This document shows positions 34,126-46,338 of a stretch of DNA of 64,000 nucleotides, piece after piece. The stretch's first letter is position 1; each line of letters begins with the position of its first letter. The DNA is taken from NCBI GenBank assembly GCA_000711775.1, contig ARYC01000206.1:62001-126000 (forward strand). Reading direction: 5' to 3'. The translations under genes and the position numbers were made by a program. The notes below the pieces were generated by a model. The model had not been told where the DNA came from. It was given only the letters and a program-made list of their open reading frames with translations, and did no database searches. Source of the DNA: Oxytricha trifallax (lineage: Eukaryota > Ciliophora > Spirotrichea > Sporadotrichida > Oxytrichidae).

Positions 34126-36722
34126 ATGGCTTCTACTTTCCAAATATACTCAACTGAAAGTGCTCTTTTCACCACTATAGACAAGAACAAGACTTTAGTG
34201 TATGGATGGGGCTTCAATCAATATGGTCAATTAGGATTAGGAGATGACAAAAACAGAAATGTTCCAACTTTGGTTGAGCTATTGCTAGATTATAACTTCA
34301 AAAAGGTTAAATGTGGTAAAAATCACACTGGATTACTTGACGAAAATAGTTGTTTGTTTATCTTTGGATAAAATAATCATGGCTAGATTGGTATTTCTAC
34401 TAATACACAAAAAACTAATGAATAAAAATGCAAAAAAATAGACTTATTGAAATTCACAAAAACTTAAGAGAGAATATTTTGATTTGAATTATTGATTTTC
34501 ATTATTTATATTAAATAATTTTTATATGAAATTTCTCTTTATTGTTGAATTCTAGATTAAAATTATAGTTTAACTGCTTTAATTATTTCTTTTAATTGAA
34601 TGATGATCAATTTACTCCAGTGTCTATCTTTGCTTATGCTTAAGATGCAGAAGAAGGTCAACAGGATGGCCATCATGAAAATTAAGACGGACCTTAAATC
34701 ATAATAACTAAGTTTGTGATAAACTTCACTTGCCAAGATGATACTTCACTGTGCCTTACAGATGAGAATGAAATTCTGATATGGGGTAAAAATACATTAT
34801 GCCCTAATTTAGAAGCAAATTTGATTGAACCTGAGCTTTTAGTAAGATTTGAAGATCATAACTTGAATGTAAAACAGTCAGATAATTAAACTATGGAAAA
34901 CTTGGTATACTTGAAGAATCATGGAGTTATAGGTCTGTCAAAATAAAGTAAGTTCAAAAAGTTATAGTAAATCAATATTTTAGGGAATGAAAAAGATCTT
35001 ATGCTGAATCATTCGGGTTAGAAATCAGAGACTCATGAACAAAGTTTTGCGAGTAGCATTCACCAAAATAGAGATTAATCCTACTAAATGAGTCAAGGCA
35101 ATTCTTTCATGCGAAATGATAATAACTATTTCAGTTAGAACCGCTCAGTTTATAACATGCCTCAAAGTTCTGGATCAGGGTCAACAGGAATATCCTTTAA
35201 CAAAGAATTCGAAAACTTGCTTCAATATATTGCAATTACAGCTGGCAACACAAATATGCCAGAGGGTATAAAACCTATGACGTTTAGACCTGGCAACTTA
35301 CCTCCTAAAACGAATGAAGAAGAAAGATTGCATTAAAAACTTGTTGAGGATAACAGAAAGCAATATTTGTAAAAAGTTAAAGAAAGGGAGAAGCAATAAG
35401 AAAAGAAGAGAATTGAGCTAGAACGAAAAGAAAAACGCTTGCATGAAATGAAGTAAATATGGGAGAATGATTTCTTGCCAAATTGGGATCAAGTTAAAAG
35501 AACAAAAAGAGTAAGAGAGTTGTGGGTTGAGGGTCTTCCACCAGTTATTAGAGGCAAGGTCTGGTTTTATGCATTCGGAAATAGAAATTCAATATCGAAA
35601 GACTTTTACTTCATCATGGCTGATAAAGGCAGGAAGTTAAGAAAATTACTTAAAGAAATAACTCTAGTTGATTAAGAAATCATAGATAATGGAGGACAGC
35701 CTAGGACTGGATTTAATTCCTCGGATAAAGAAAATGAAAATAATCAATCTTCAGGAATGTAAACAGAAGAGCAAAAGTAAAAATAAAGTTAATAATAGTA
35801 ATCATAAAATCCAAAGGTTCAAGAACTAAACTAGAAATATGACAAATTAAAAAATAGGCTAAACTTCCTAGTTGGTATGGAAAATATTTCAATTTAAAAT
35901 CGAGAGAGAAGCATTAGCATTTACAATAAATATTTAATTTATGAGATAAAAATACTCTTGACATGCTAAATTATTGAGACAGATCTTCCAAGAACCTTTC
36001 CTCAACTAGGCTTTTTCAAAGTAGGTGGTATGCACTATGAACAACTATAAAGAATGCTTGAAGCTTTTACTCTTCATCGTCCTGACATAGGTTATGTTCA
36101 AGGCATGTCTTATGTTGCAGCCACACTTCTACTATATATGGATGAACACTCAGCTTTCGTTACTTTTTGTAACATGATTACAAAGTATCCCATCATGCCT
36201 TTTTATACCTTCAATGAGGCCTAAGTTAGGAAATTGCTCTAACTTTTCAAATAAGTATTCTCCCACAATCTTCCTGAGCTTTGTGACCATTTAGAAATGG
36301 AGAATATTCAACCCAAGTAATATGTGTATGAATGGTTCATGACACTTTTCACAAGAGCTTTAAATTTAAGCTTACTGAGTCGAGTATGGGACTTTTACTT
36401 CTTAGATGGCATCTTTGTGTTATTCCAAACAGCAATAGGTAAGTAATACACTATCCTTTACTATTCCATTAACTGTCGCATAATTAGCTATTTGTCTCTC
36501 CATGAATTTTAAACCTAATTCCTTTTTTTAGCAATATTGAGGATTCTTGAGAAGCCTTTGTTGCAATCTGATTTCGAGGGAATAATGAAAATAATCTAAA
36601 ACGTGTCTGATTATGTGACGGATGAGGAGGAACTTGTAAGTTTCATCTATGATGTCAGTTATCCCAAATGGATCTATGATGAGCTACCCAAATTAGAATT
36701 CGAATTTTTAAAGCAAATTTGA
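34126..36722 (+). CDS. RCC1-repeat / TBC-domain Rab GTPase-activating protein
   Basis: ATG 34126, stop 36720-36722. First exon: RCC1 blades (TLVYGWGFNQYGQLGLGDD; VKCGKNHTGLLDENSCLFIF; GQNNHGQIG). Non-coding from about 34456 to about 34590. The next part has another blade-like piece (DTSLCLTDENEILIWGKN), a short intron (about 34947-34982), a Ser/Asn linker, a charged coiled coil (EREKQQEKKRIELERKEKRL) and a TBC domain (about 35480-36700). TBC signatures: EGLPPVIRGKVWFYAFGNR, ETDLPRTFPQ (Arg finger) and PDIGYVQGMSYVAA (Gln finger). A final intron (about 36439-36531) splits LFQTAI and AILRILEKP. The Arg and Gln fingers indicate an active Rab-GAP. A RCC1+TBC architecture suggests Rab regulation coupled to membrane or ciliary traffic (inference). 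A missing RCC1 segment may lie at 33376-33625. Confidence 0.8.
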
Positions 36723-37010
36723 CAAATGGAAATTCAAAGTTATTACAAAAGCTGAACAATTAGATAAATAATGTTAAGTGTGCCAAGTTTTAAGGGATAT
36801 TGATAATATAATATAAATATTGAAATATATATTAAAAAGCTAAAACTTTGTAGAAGAGTTTGAATTATAAGTGAAATAAATTAAGTATTTATTAGTTAGC
36901 TTGATTTTATACGCTCTATTTAATTTAAAATTATTAGCATTTCCTTAAATGTAGTTGAATTTTAAACAGTATTTTATTTATCTATGAATAAGTTTTATAA
37001 TTCGTTAAAT

Positions 37011-38596
37011 ATGAGACAAAATATTAATACTTAAGTCGCACTGCAAGAAGAATTTCTGAGTTAAAACCAAGATGAATCTGCCAGTTTGTCAAAAAGCAAA
37101 CAACTCCTAAAAAAGTGCATATCAGAAATTGGCAGTAATAAGGAGGGGAAGACCCCATCACTCCATCTTTCACATGTAAATAATAATGGTGACAGGATGG
37201 GTGTACAGCAGACTAATAAAATTGAAGGGTACATCTAAAAATTAAATTTTCTATGCAGTAAACAAATAACTTCCATGATTATATGGAATGAAATTCATGT
37301 TGAATAACTAACAAACTAAAAATTAATAAAATTAAAATTGCAGCACCAAAACCCATACGTGCTCGTCCACTAGGTCTAACACACATGTCCAACACAGCAA
37401 AATGGATTGAGACTTCTCCAATCAAGTGCGAGAACAATAATCTAAGTGGTTAATAAAAATAATTATAAGTGATGTTTTCCTATAAACTTATTAGAAAATA
37501 GAAGTAGTTAAAAATAAAATAAAATTTACTTGCTTTTTTACCAATATTAATGATGAAAGAAGAGAAACCAAATATTTTATAAACTTTCAATTAGTCCTAG
37601 AAAAGACATAACATTTCAATAAATTATTTTGGTACTCCTAAAGCCTAAGCCAGATTATTTGTAGATAGCTTTAAAAAGTAATCACTCTCTTAAGATAAAC
37701 ACAAAGAAATTAATGATTCATATTCATCTTAAATGAAAACCGGAATTGATAGAAACTTGGAGATTGATGTCTTGCAACCTTCAGAAAATAAAGAAAAAGT
37801 CGTGACTAGTTTATAGACTTATCTAAACTCAACTAAGGACAACATGAAAAGTCTAAGCGTTATATAAAGTAATGATCGAATCTATATTATGAAAAAGCCT
37901 CCTAGAGGAGAAAAATAAGGTAAAATACAGAGTGTATTGTAAAAAAGTCGTAATAAATTATAGTAAAACTAAAATGCAATCAATACGATTCACAATCTTG
38001 GATTTTAAGGAAATTATTCAACTGTTAACCAGAAAAAGAAAACATTGTGTCCTTTGCCTCTAAATCCAAAAAAGGTTACTCTAAAAAATCTGGATTCAAC
38101 TCCATAATTCGATGCCTTCTCCACCCAAAATTTATTTAATTCAACCTAAACCCTGCTTACTTTGAAATAATCCCCTAAAAAAATTAAATCTCCCTCTAAT
38201 AAGTAAAACTTTAACATTTCAAAGCAGGATTTTAACAAATCTACATAAATAAAATCTCATTATGAACTATCGATTGAACTTAATGAGCTTGAAAAGCTTA
38301 AACGTTCAAGTAAATTTTTCGAGTCTAAATAATGTTGGACAAGAAAGTACATAGACAACAGGGAATCAAAGATTAACACTTCATCGTTAAGTTTCAATTT
38401 AATAAACAATTCAAAAAATGAAAATTAAACAAATTTTAGAGAGCAAGATGTAGAAATATTCAAAAGACACCATAATATATCTGGTTTTGACGATAAAGTC
38501 AAAGCACATAATCATAGTTTTGAATATTAAAGCATTATAAATCACAAAGCTAATGTGCAAAATAGAGTGTTTTTCAAGAAAAGGCTGATCTTTTGA
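37011..38596 (+). CDS. hypothetical Lys/Gln/Asn-rich protein
   Basis: ATG 37011 (MRQNINTQVALQEEF), stop 38594-38596. A first intron of about 115 nt ends with TTGCAG near 37343, and a second gap lies at about 37447-37550; after it one frame stays open for about 350 codons. Segments such as IRARPLGLTHMSNTAKWIE, FGTPKAQARLFVDSF, KPPRGEKQGKIQSVLQ and YELSIELNELEKLKRSSKF are visible. It is basic and mostly low-complexity, with no domain I recognise. It lies between the RCC1-TBC gene and another unknown gene, all on the plus strand. Confidence 0.6.
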
Positions 38597-38867
38597 AAGT
38601 GTTTTTAAAATATTAATTTAGAGTTTAAATTAGAAGTTAACTTAACATTATAAAATTAATTTCTTAATGAAGTATTTAATTCTTATATAACTCAATCTAA
38701 TAATTTACTCGTCATTCGCTCTAACATATAGGTAGTCATATTTCCCTCAGAAATGGAGCTTAAAGTACATCACCAATATAAAAAATGTGTATATTACAAT
38801 AGAGATTTGCAATTAAATCCAGGATCTTAAATTATTAAATTTTGATAAATAAATTTAAGAATTCAAA

Positions 38868-39886
38868 ATGTTAAACGGTGGAATTAATAATCAACAACCA
38901 TCAGCATCTACTTCATAATTAAAACCCAAAAATTAAACAATCTAATAATAACAATAGAACCAGTCAAATAACTAAAATATGATGAATATTAATCAATTAG
39001 TTTAGCCAACAACTCAAAGGAACGAGAGTTTTTTTATTTAGTTTAGTTTTTAATAAAATTTAAGTTAATTTTATCTTCGAACTTTATTTTAGATCAAATT
39101 AAATTTCTTCAAGTTCAGATGATTTCATGATGCGATAGGAATTAGATGAAGGTCGTGCGAGTTATATGACTGAATTTAATATTCGCAGTCCAAATATTTA
39201 GAAAAAACGAATGGATTTTGGCTATAGTGGCTAAAATGAATATGTCTGGTCTTGGTCAAACACCTAATAAAACAATGCTAATGATCAAAATTAAGAGGGG
39301 CATTTAGAGATGGAAGAATCATTTTTAAGGCAAGACATAAAAACTGAAAAGATTGTCAATAAGTGGGGCAGAGCGCTAGTTTTAGATAGTAAGTTAAAGA
39401 GTTTATAATTCACTCCTGATTTTAATTTTTCTAATTAAAGCAAGTTACTTACGTTAAATTTAAATAGAAAGAGGCAAATTATTTCAATGGGATTTACATG
39501 AAAGATTCTCAAAACTATCACAATCTAAAGTTGAAGAAGAATCTAAAAGTTAACAAAGTTCTAATCAATCTTAGTTGAAAGAAATTGAAGTGCAAATCGA
39601 TGGAAAGTAACTTTCCAAACTAGTAATTAAAGATATTGCTTGTACTTCAAATAGTATCTTCATGGCAACTGGTAATTACTAAATTCCTCTCTTAATTCAT
39701 ATTTAAATTTTAGAAAATGGAGAAGTCATAATTGGACAGATAAATTCAATCACAGATAAGAATGAACAACCTATTTCAAACGATATTGAATCAATTTTCA
39801 GAAAGAAACAATAAAAGTACGCAGCAGACTAACAAATAATCAATAATTTTATTAGTTAACTATGTGATTCAATTTATATAGTGTGA
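38868..39886 (+). CDS. hypothetical protein with a faint RCC1-like blade
   Basis: ATG 38868, stop 39884-39886. Introns near 39034-39092, 39389-39438 and 39671-39714 keep one frame. An Asn/Gln-rich N-terminus leads to EFNIRSPNIQKKRMDFGYSG, EYVWSWSNTQQ, and near the C-terminus KLVIKDIACTSNSIFMATEN then GEVIIGQIN. The last piece has the spacing of an RCC1 blade (IaC..s.FMAT..GEV) and WSW/KWG pieces occur earlier, but the match is weak. About 275 aa. It ends 83 bp before the NEK kinase start. Confidence 0.5.
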
Positions 39887-39969
39887 ACAGAGATATAGAA
39901 TAAATATAGTGATTTAAATTTGCATAATTAGATTGTTAAATTTTAAAATTTTTCTTAAACATTACAACT

Positions 39970-42900
39970 ATGGAAAATTACGAAAAAGGTGAAGAGATAG
40001 GAAAAGGTATTTCATATTATTTCATTTTAAATTGGTTATAGGGAGCTATGGTTCAGTACAAAAAGTGGTTAGAAAGTCAGATGGGAAGGTATTGGTCTGG
40101 AAAGAACTAGATTATGGTAAAATGAGCGAGAGAGAGAAATAGCAAGTCGTTTAGGAAGTGAATATATTGAGCTAACTAAATCATCCTAACATTGTAAAAT
40201 ACTATGATAAGTAAGTACCTTATTTTGAACAGCCCTATTCAATATAAAATTAATAGCAAATTTTGGCTAGTGTGACAAACACTCACCCCCCCTAAAGTGT
40301 ACTTTAGATATTGTATTCCGATAGAACTTGACCTCCTGAGCAAAGTTTTCTTTAGAACTAGTCGTACGCGGATAATAGTTTTTGAGATATATCACTTCAT
40401 AAGTCAAAAAATCATAAAATTTGGCTTTAAAATTTTATGATAAATTTTTTAAAAAAACATCCTTTTTGCCACTATCCGATAATTTTAATTAATTATTCAT
40501 GATATAAATCAACATTTATCCTTATTATGAATATGAGGCAAATATAAAGTTTTATAAAAATTTATAATAATAAATAATAGCCAATAGTTTGAAATATTTT
40601 AATATTTATAAAAAAAACTTTTAAATTGCCTTATATTCATAATGAGGATAAATGCTGAATTCTATCATCAATAATTAAAAGAGGAAAAATTATTAGAAAG
40701 TAGCAAATATGATGTATTTTTTAGATATTTGTAAAAAAAATTTAAAGCCAAATTTTATGATTTTTTGACTTATGAAGAGGTAAATCTCAAAAACTATTAT
40801 CCGCGTACGACTAGTTCTTAAGAAAACTTTGTTCAGGAGGTCAAGTTCTATCGGAATACAATTTCTAAAGTACACCTTAGGGGGGTGAGTGTTTGTCACA
40901 CTAGCCCAAATTTTCTATTAAATTTTATGTGATAAAACTGATTGATTTAAAATGAATGCAAGTTTCTAATTAATTCAAATAGGATTGTTGAAAAAGCAAC
41001 GAGAAAAATATATATTGTTATGGAGTACTGTTAAAATGGAGACATGTCTCAATTAATTAAGAAGTGCAAATAAGATAAAGACTTTATTGCTGAAGATGTG
41101 ATATGGAAAATTTTTGTATAAATTATCCTTGCACTCAGAGAGTGTCATAACAGAAAAGAGGGTAAAGTTTTGCACAGAGACCTCAAACCAGGAAACGTTT
41201 TCTTAGATGTAACAAACAATGTCAAGCTTGGAGATTTCGGATTATCTAGAATACTATCACAAGAATCTCAGTATGCACATACCAACGTAGGGACACCATA
41301 TTAAGCGAGTATAATTAAAATGGGGAGACAGTTAAAATTAAATAAAAAAAGAGATTAAATAAAATTATGATCATCTCAATATACATGAGTTAAGATGCAA
41401 CAGTCACTAGTTTGAATAATATTTGAGTAGATCCTTATTTAAATTTAATTAACTAATCAACTAACTAAAAATGGAATTTTAGCTTTTTTATCATCTTTTC
41501 TGATTTTTTTTATGTTTGTTCATCGATCAAGTAGATGCTGTAGCTGATCTTCAAGTTTTTTCATAATTTTCATAGATATCTTCAGGGTATCTTCAGGATA
41601 TCTTCCTTAAAAAATTTAAAGTGTGGAGAGTATGGAGAGTGTGGAGCCCAATATTGACAATAATAGTAGTAATAGCACTAATATTCTCAAAATCAAGCAT
41701 TATTATGAGTCTGGTTGAAATTCTAGAGAATTTCAAAATTTTAGATCACTGATTTTTTCTTTGCTTTCATCAACATCATCTTCAACAAAAGGTATCACAT
41801 CTATGAATTTTAGAAAAACAAGATGTTTTTGAAAAAATCCCAGACTCATAATAATGCTTGATTTTGAGAATATTAGTGCTATTACTACTATTATTGACAA
41901 TATTGGGCTCCACACTCTCCATACTCTCCACACTTTAAAATTTTTAAGGAAGATATCCTGAAGATACCCTGAAGATATCTATGAAAATTATGAAAAAACT
42001 TGAAGATCAGCTACAGCATCTACTTGATCGATGAACAAAAATAAAAAAAATCAGAAAAGATGATAAAAAAGCAAAAATTCCATTTTTAGTTAGTTGATTA
42101 GTTAATTAAATTTAAATAAGGATCTACTCAAATATAATTCAAACTAGTGACTGTTGCATCTTAACTCATGTATATTGAGATGATCATAATTTTATTTAAT
42201 CTCTTTTTTTATTTAATTTTAACTGTCTCCCCATTTTAATTATACTCGCTTAATATTACATGTCCCCAGAACAAATTAACGAAGCTTAATATAATGAGAA
42301 GACAGATATTTGGTCAACTGGTTGTATTCTCTATGAAATTATTGCCCTCAGACCTCCTTTCGAGGCTTCAAACCACTTGGCTCTTGCAAAAAGAATTATT
42401 CAAGGTTAAATAGAAAGAATCCCTGAGAGATACTCTGAGGACCTTCAACATCTTATTTAATGGATGCTCAGCACTGATCCTGAAAAGAGACCTTCAGTAG
42501 ATCAGCTCTCTGAAATCCCAAAAATAAAACTCAGAATTAAAACTCGTTAATTTTATAAATGCTATATAATAATAATTTTGAGACAAATTCTACTCAGTAA
42601 AACTATTAAATTTATTGATTTATCCTATTATGATGTTAAATCACTAATATCTATTTTATTCTTAAAACTCTTTCCCTTTCGAATTGCAAAAATTTATGTT
42701 AAATAATTTTTTAAAAGTCTTTCCAGGATTATTTATTGCCAGACATCTATAGGATTGTATTAACTCACAGTTACTTTTATAAAATATTCAAGACTTTTTA
42801 ACAAAAAAAAGGTGTTTACTGTTTGCTGTGAATATAATTGCAGACCAGAAAAAAATCTTAATTCTATAAAATCAATAATCTCCTAAAATACTTTAGAAAT

Positions 42901-44510
42901 ATTAAAAAAATTAAACTTAAATATAAAGAAAGTCTAATGATTTAAATTAAACAATGGATTTGGTGTTAAATGAGTGAAAGAGAAACTAGAGAGCAGTATT
43001 CCAAATACAAAGAAAAAGAAGCTGAAATCTTAAAGAAATCTGAAGAGCTTAAAGAAAGAGAGGCAGAGATCTCTAAAAAAGAAGAGGCTCTTAAGCTTAG
43101 AGAATAGAAAGCTCAAGAAATGAGACTTAAGCTCTCCTTAAACACTGGTTTGAAGTTTGGTGATTTATATCACTCTGTTGAGAATAAGAGAGTGTTTGAA
43201 AAGATGGTGGAGGAAAGCCAGAAAGAGAACAGAGCAACCCAAAACAACTTTTATGGAAAGAAGTCTAGTGATAAGCTAGACTAGAACGAATCCATGGACA
43301 ATAGATACTATTTAAATAGTGAAATTTTGTGAATTTAAGATCTAATTTCAAATAACTTATTCAGTTATTTATAATATTAAACCTCTTCACAGAATTCAGT
43401 AACAGAGATTCTTAAAAAAGCAAAGTAACACTCCAATTCAAATTTAAGAGGTGGTGACTTCTAACCGCAACAAGCTACCTGCGAATTGAACGACCACAAC
43501 TAAGCAAAAAGAATTGACTCCTCGAGTAGACTTTTTGGTGATGTCTCAATCGCATCATCTATAGATGTTGGCTCTAGCACACAGATGCTCGGGACTGGCA
43601 AAAAGCTGACCTTAATGCAATACAATACAGCAAGTAATAATACCACACCCACTTCAAAGGAGATGAAGTAACCTCAAAATAGTTTTAGTGGTAACAATAA
43701 CGACAGCGGCTTGATGATTTAAAACAGTATCGATTTCAATAAGGTACCTCTGTTCTCTCTTAAAAACAATGGGCAGAGAGATGGATCCCAAAATAAGTAG
43801 TCTATGAACAGGAGAGAGGATAGCAATGAAATTAATAATAGTAGAGCTCTATAGGATAGTGATTCATACTACAAAACCTCTCAAGGGGATAGTTAAAAAC
43901 CTCCTAATAGTAACAGTTAAAGATCTCTGATAACTAAGAAAAATATCAAAACTTCTTCAAACAACCAGTAATCTGCATCGAACATAAATTTCATAAGGAT
44001 TTACGATATCTTTGATTTTAAAATTTAAGGTATATTTCAACAAATAAATGCTTAGATCTAAAATGGGTGTCCACCAAGAGTGTAGAGCGCAATTCCTAAG
44101 GGAGACTAAAATGTGCGATCATCTTAATAGTAGTTACCTCCTTCCTCTTAGGCAACTTAAAAATTGAGCTCCGCATAACTTTAAATTCCAAATAACTTAG
44201 CTGAAAGACTAGCTATGAAAGACATAGAACAGCCAAATAATATTATCTTAATTATATATAAAATAACGGGAGATCCAGCAATCTGTAGAGGAGACCATCG
44301 AGCTCAGCTTGCAACAGCTTAACAAGAGCATAAACATCTGCTTCCAATTCTCAGTAACAACAGTAATAAAAATAATATAGTTAAAATGCTTCAAACAACT
44401 AAGGTTTCCAATATCAAACACAGACTCAAATAAACATATAAAACAATATTGCTCAGATTGAATTTATTAGAAAAAAGAAAGAAATATATGCTAAGAACTA
44501 TTATAATTGA
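39970..44510 (+). CDS. NEK-family protein kinase with long coiled-coil/low-complexity tail
   Basis: ATG 39970; 35-nt intron 40007-40041; second intron 40211-40982 (772 nt, contains a foldback element); a 955-bp IES at 41298-42252. The kinase domain is complete: [15 protein letters not shown] (Gly loop), [11 protein letters not shown] (Lys), [51 protein letters not shown]-type features are the HPNIVKYYD and [19 protein letters not shown] pieces. From 42973 a coiled coil ([20 protein letters not shown]) and a long Ser/Asn/Gln tail follow to TGA 44508-44510; the stretch 42541-42960 between them looks non-coding and is probably another IES. The tail might be a separate gene starting at ATG 42968. 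NEK kinases act at basal bodies, cilia and in mitosis. Confidence 0.8.
40251..40920. mobile_element. foldback element inside a NEK intron
   Basis: About 670 bp with inverted arms of about 180-200 bp. The left arm starts TAATAGCAAATTTTGG.. and the right arm ends with the inverse; both contain CTAGTGTGACAAACACTCAC and ACTAGTCGTACGCGG. The arms differ at scattered positions. The middle is AT-rich. No ORF of note. Because it lies inside a GT..AG intron it could in principle be spliced out without DNA excision. Confidence 0.75.
41298..42252. mobile_element. foldback element acting as an IES in the kinase activation segment
   Basis: Inverted arms of about 420-470 bp start TAAGCGAGTATAATTAAAA and end with the exact inverse CTCGCTTA. 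The direct repeat ATATTA occurs at 41298-41303 and 42253-42258. Removing one copy plus the element gives CCA TAT TAC ATG TCC, restoring GTPYYMSPE of the NEK kinase. The insertion is a palindrome with no coding capacity, and the gene cannot be translated through it, so it must be removed as DNA (or RNA) precisely. Target duplication could be ATAT with TIR TAAGCG, or ATATTA as a pointer. Confidence 0.85.
42541..42960. other. probable IES or intron in the NEK gene
   Basis: AT-rich stretch between the end of the kinase domain (KIKLRIKTR) and the coiled-coil exon. Its composition differs from both sides. I could not fix the pointer repeats or splice sites. Confidence 0.4.
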
Positions 44511-44530
44511 AATTTATCAAATTGACTATA

Positions 44531-44769
44531 AAATGACATTTTATCATACTTTTTCTTATTAAAATGAAAAAATAAGTCAATTTATATAGCAAATCTTAAA
44601 AGAATAGATAAATTAGATTAAGCAAATCATTATTATAAAGATACATTGTATTATCAGAATAAAAACGGGATGTTAAGTAACAATAATTCAAATCATAACT
44701 CCACTTAGAAACTGAAAACCTACAATAAAAACGGCACTTAAAACACTTCTCTGCACATTTGTCAGTGAT
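44531..44769 (+). CDS. small open frame, unknown
   Basis: ATG 44531 to TGA near 44769, about 79 codons with TAA/TAG as Gln, containing IYIANLKRIDKLDQANHYY and KLKTYNKNGTQNTS. It starts 20 bp after the kinase stop. It could be a downstream exon of the kinase gene or a short independent gene. Composition is coding-like but the evidence is thin. Confidence 0.3.
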
Positions 44770-45326
44770 TAATGTCCATCATCCCGTATTTATAGCAAAT
44801 ATTAAAATGCACTTTGTAAACTACACTCCACTTCTTGCTACTAATAATTTTCACTAGTAAATTTGCTTTGATTAAATTATCAATAATAACCAATTAAATA
44901 CAATCGATTTAAATGGGTTTTGAAATAGAATTGTATTTTTATGATTAGTATGATAAGAATAAATTATATAAATTTGCGTGGATTAAATTCTCCTTTTAAA
45001 ACTAGTCAGTTATATTTAATTAACTTTGCCTATAAAAATACTTACAAAGAATTTATATTACAATCCTAAAACAAGAATACTTATAGGTAAATTTTTATCA
45101 AAAAGTATTTCTTTTTTTTCTCTAGATAAATTCAACTGCAATTAATGTATTTCTTATATAATTACTAAGTTAACTAATTATTATTAAATCACTCAGTCAT
45201 CCCTCCACTTTACATCAACTTCATCTGTCCTGAAACTTAATTTATTTTATATTATTTTTTATTTATCTAATACATTAAAAAAATTATTAAAATCATAGAG
45301 TATAGACTTGAAATAAAAAATTGAAA
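44770..45326. other. AT-rich intergenic DNA
   Basis: Between the 3' ends of plus- and minus-strand genes. AT-rich, no feature seen. Confidence 0.45.
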
Positions 45327-46216
45327 TCACAAATGATGTCTTTTAGTGTGTTCATAGTCCTATTTAATTCTCTCATATACTTCTAGATTATTTTGATCTA
45401 TATTACTTGATAATTTACCATCCCCTTTCTTCAAGAAATCTATGCTTGACCTGTAACCCTGGCTGAAACCTTAAAGAGTATTGCCTTAACTTTTGATTGA
45501 AGCTCTTGGATCTTTCTTTTTCATAACGTTACATAAATGTGAGATTTTAAAAAATAAATTGATTGCAATTTCGAAATTCTTTATTCTAAGATCTATCATT
45601 TTTTCACTAATTCAACAAAATTTAAGATAAAATTCCAATTTATTTAAATAAAGTTACACATTAAAAGCACTTCCTTAGCGTATTTAGTTTACCCTTAACT
45701 TTTAACAGCAAATTCCTTCTCCTCTTTAGTGGTAACTCCGTGTATCCCAGGAGAATTGGCGTTGATATTCAAAGGCATTTTTATAGTTTTTTCTCTGGGA
45801 CTCTGAGAAGTAATTGTAATTTTTCTGTTTTTATTTGCTTCTTCAATAAATTGCACATTTTAATTCATTGATGAAAGGTTTTTAGTCTGTACACTCAAAT
45901 TTGAGAAACCTAAGCTACTAGTTTATATAAATATGAAAATGGTATGATAAATATTGTATAATTCTTAATTTTACATTGTTTAAAAAATTTAATTAGTTTT
46001 TTAGCTATTGATTGCATCATATTTATAATTAGGTCTAATGCTAAATAACTATGTCTATGAATTATAATTCTGTTAAGTTTATGCTAATTATTGCTACTTT
46101 TTTAGCTATTCTAATTTTAGAGGGTTTATGGCTTTACTTTGTAAAATATGCAGTGAGTTTAGTTTTTCCTGCTCTTTTTGAGTTGTTTTATTAGATTAAT
46201 TGAAAATATTTGGCAT
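45327..46216 (-). CDS. hypothetical basic protein (about 260 aa)
   Basis: Minus strand, ATG 46214-46216 (MPNIFNQSNKTTQKEQEKL), stop 45327-45329. One intron with GTAAAATT..ACTAG near 45972-45916, and one near 45660-45540 before KKKDPRASIKSQGN. Segments: LEQLKKQQQLAQTQQNY, SVQTKNLSSMNQNVQFIEE, ITITSQSPREKTIKMPL, TKYAKEVL and VYERIKQDYEHTKRHH at the C-terminus. No domain recognised. Its start is 122 bp from the start of the divergent LRR gene, so the two may share a promoter region. A plus-strand hydrophobic frame at 46052-46204 is antisense to it. Confidence 0.55.
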
Positions 46217-46338
46217 GTTATTTTGGTTCTAGTGATGATCTCTTATCAATAGATGAAATTATACTTATAATATAGGTTAAATAACTTATTAAAATAAAAT
46301 ATTAATAATAATTGGATATTGCAATAAAACAGAAATAA

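Noticed and set aside
41298..42258. piggyBac-type insertion with TTAA duplication
   Set aside because: TTAA does flank the GCGAG/CTCGC core, but leaving one TTAA would give PYQYYM in the kinase instead of PYYM; ATATTA restores the conserved motif.
46052..46204. Plus-strand hydrophobic open frame as a small membrane protein
   Set aside because: The opposite strand encodes the N-terminus of the 45327-46216 gene with better composition; this is its antisense.
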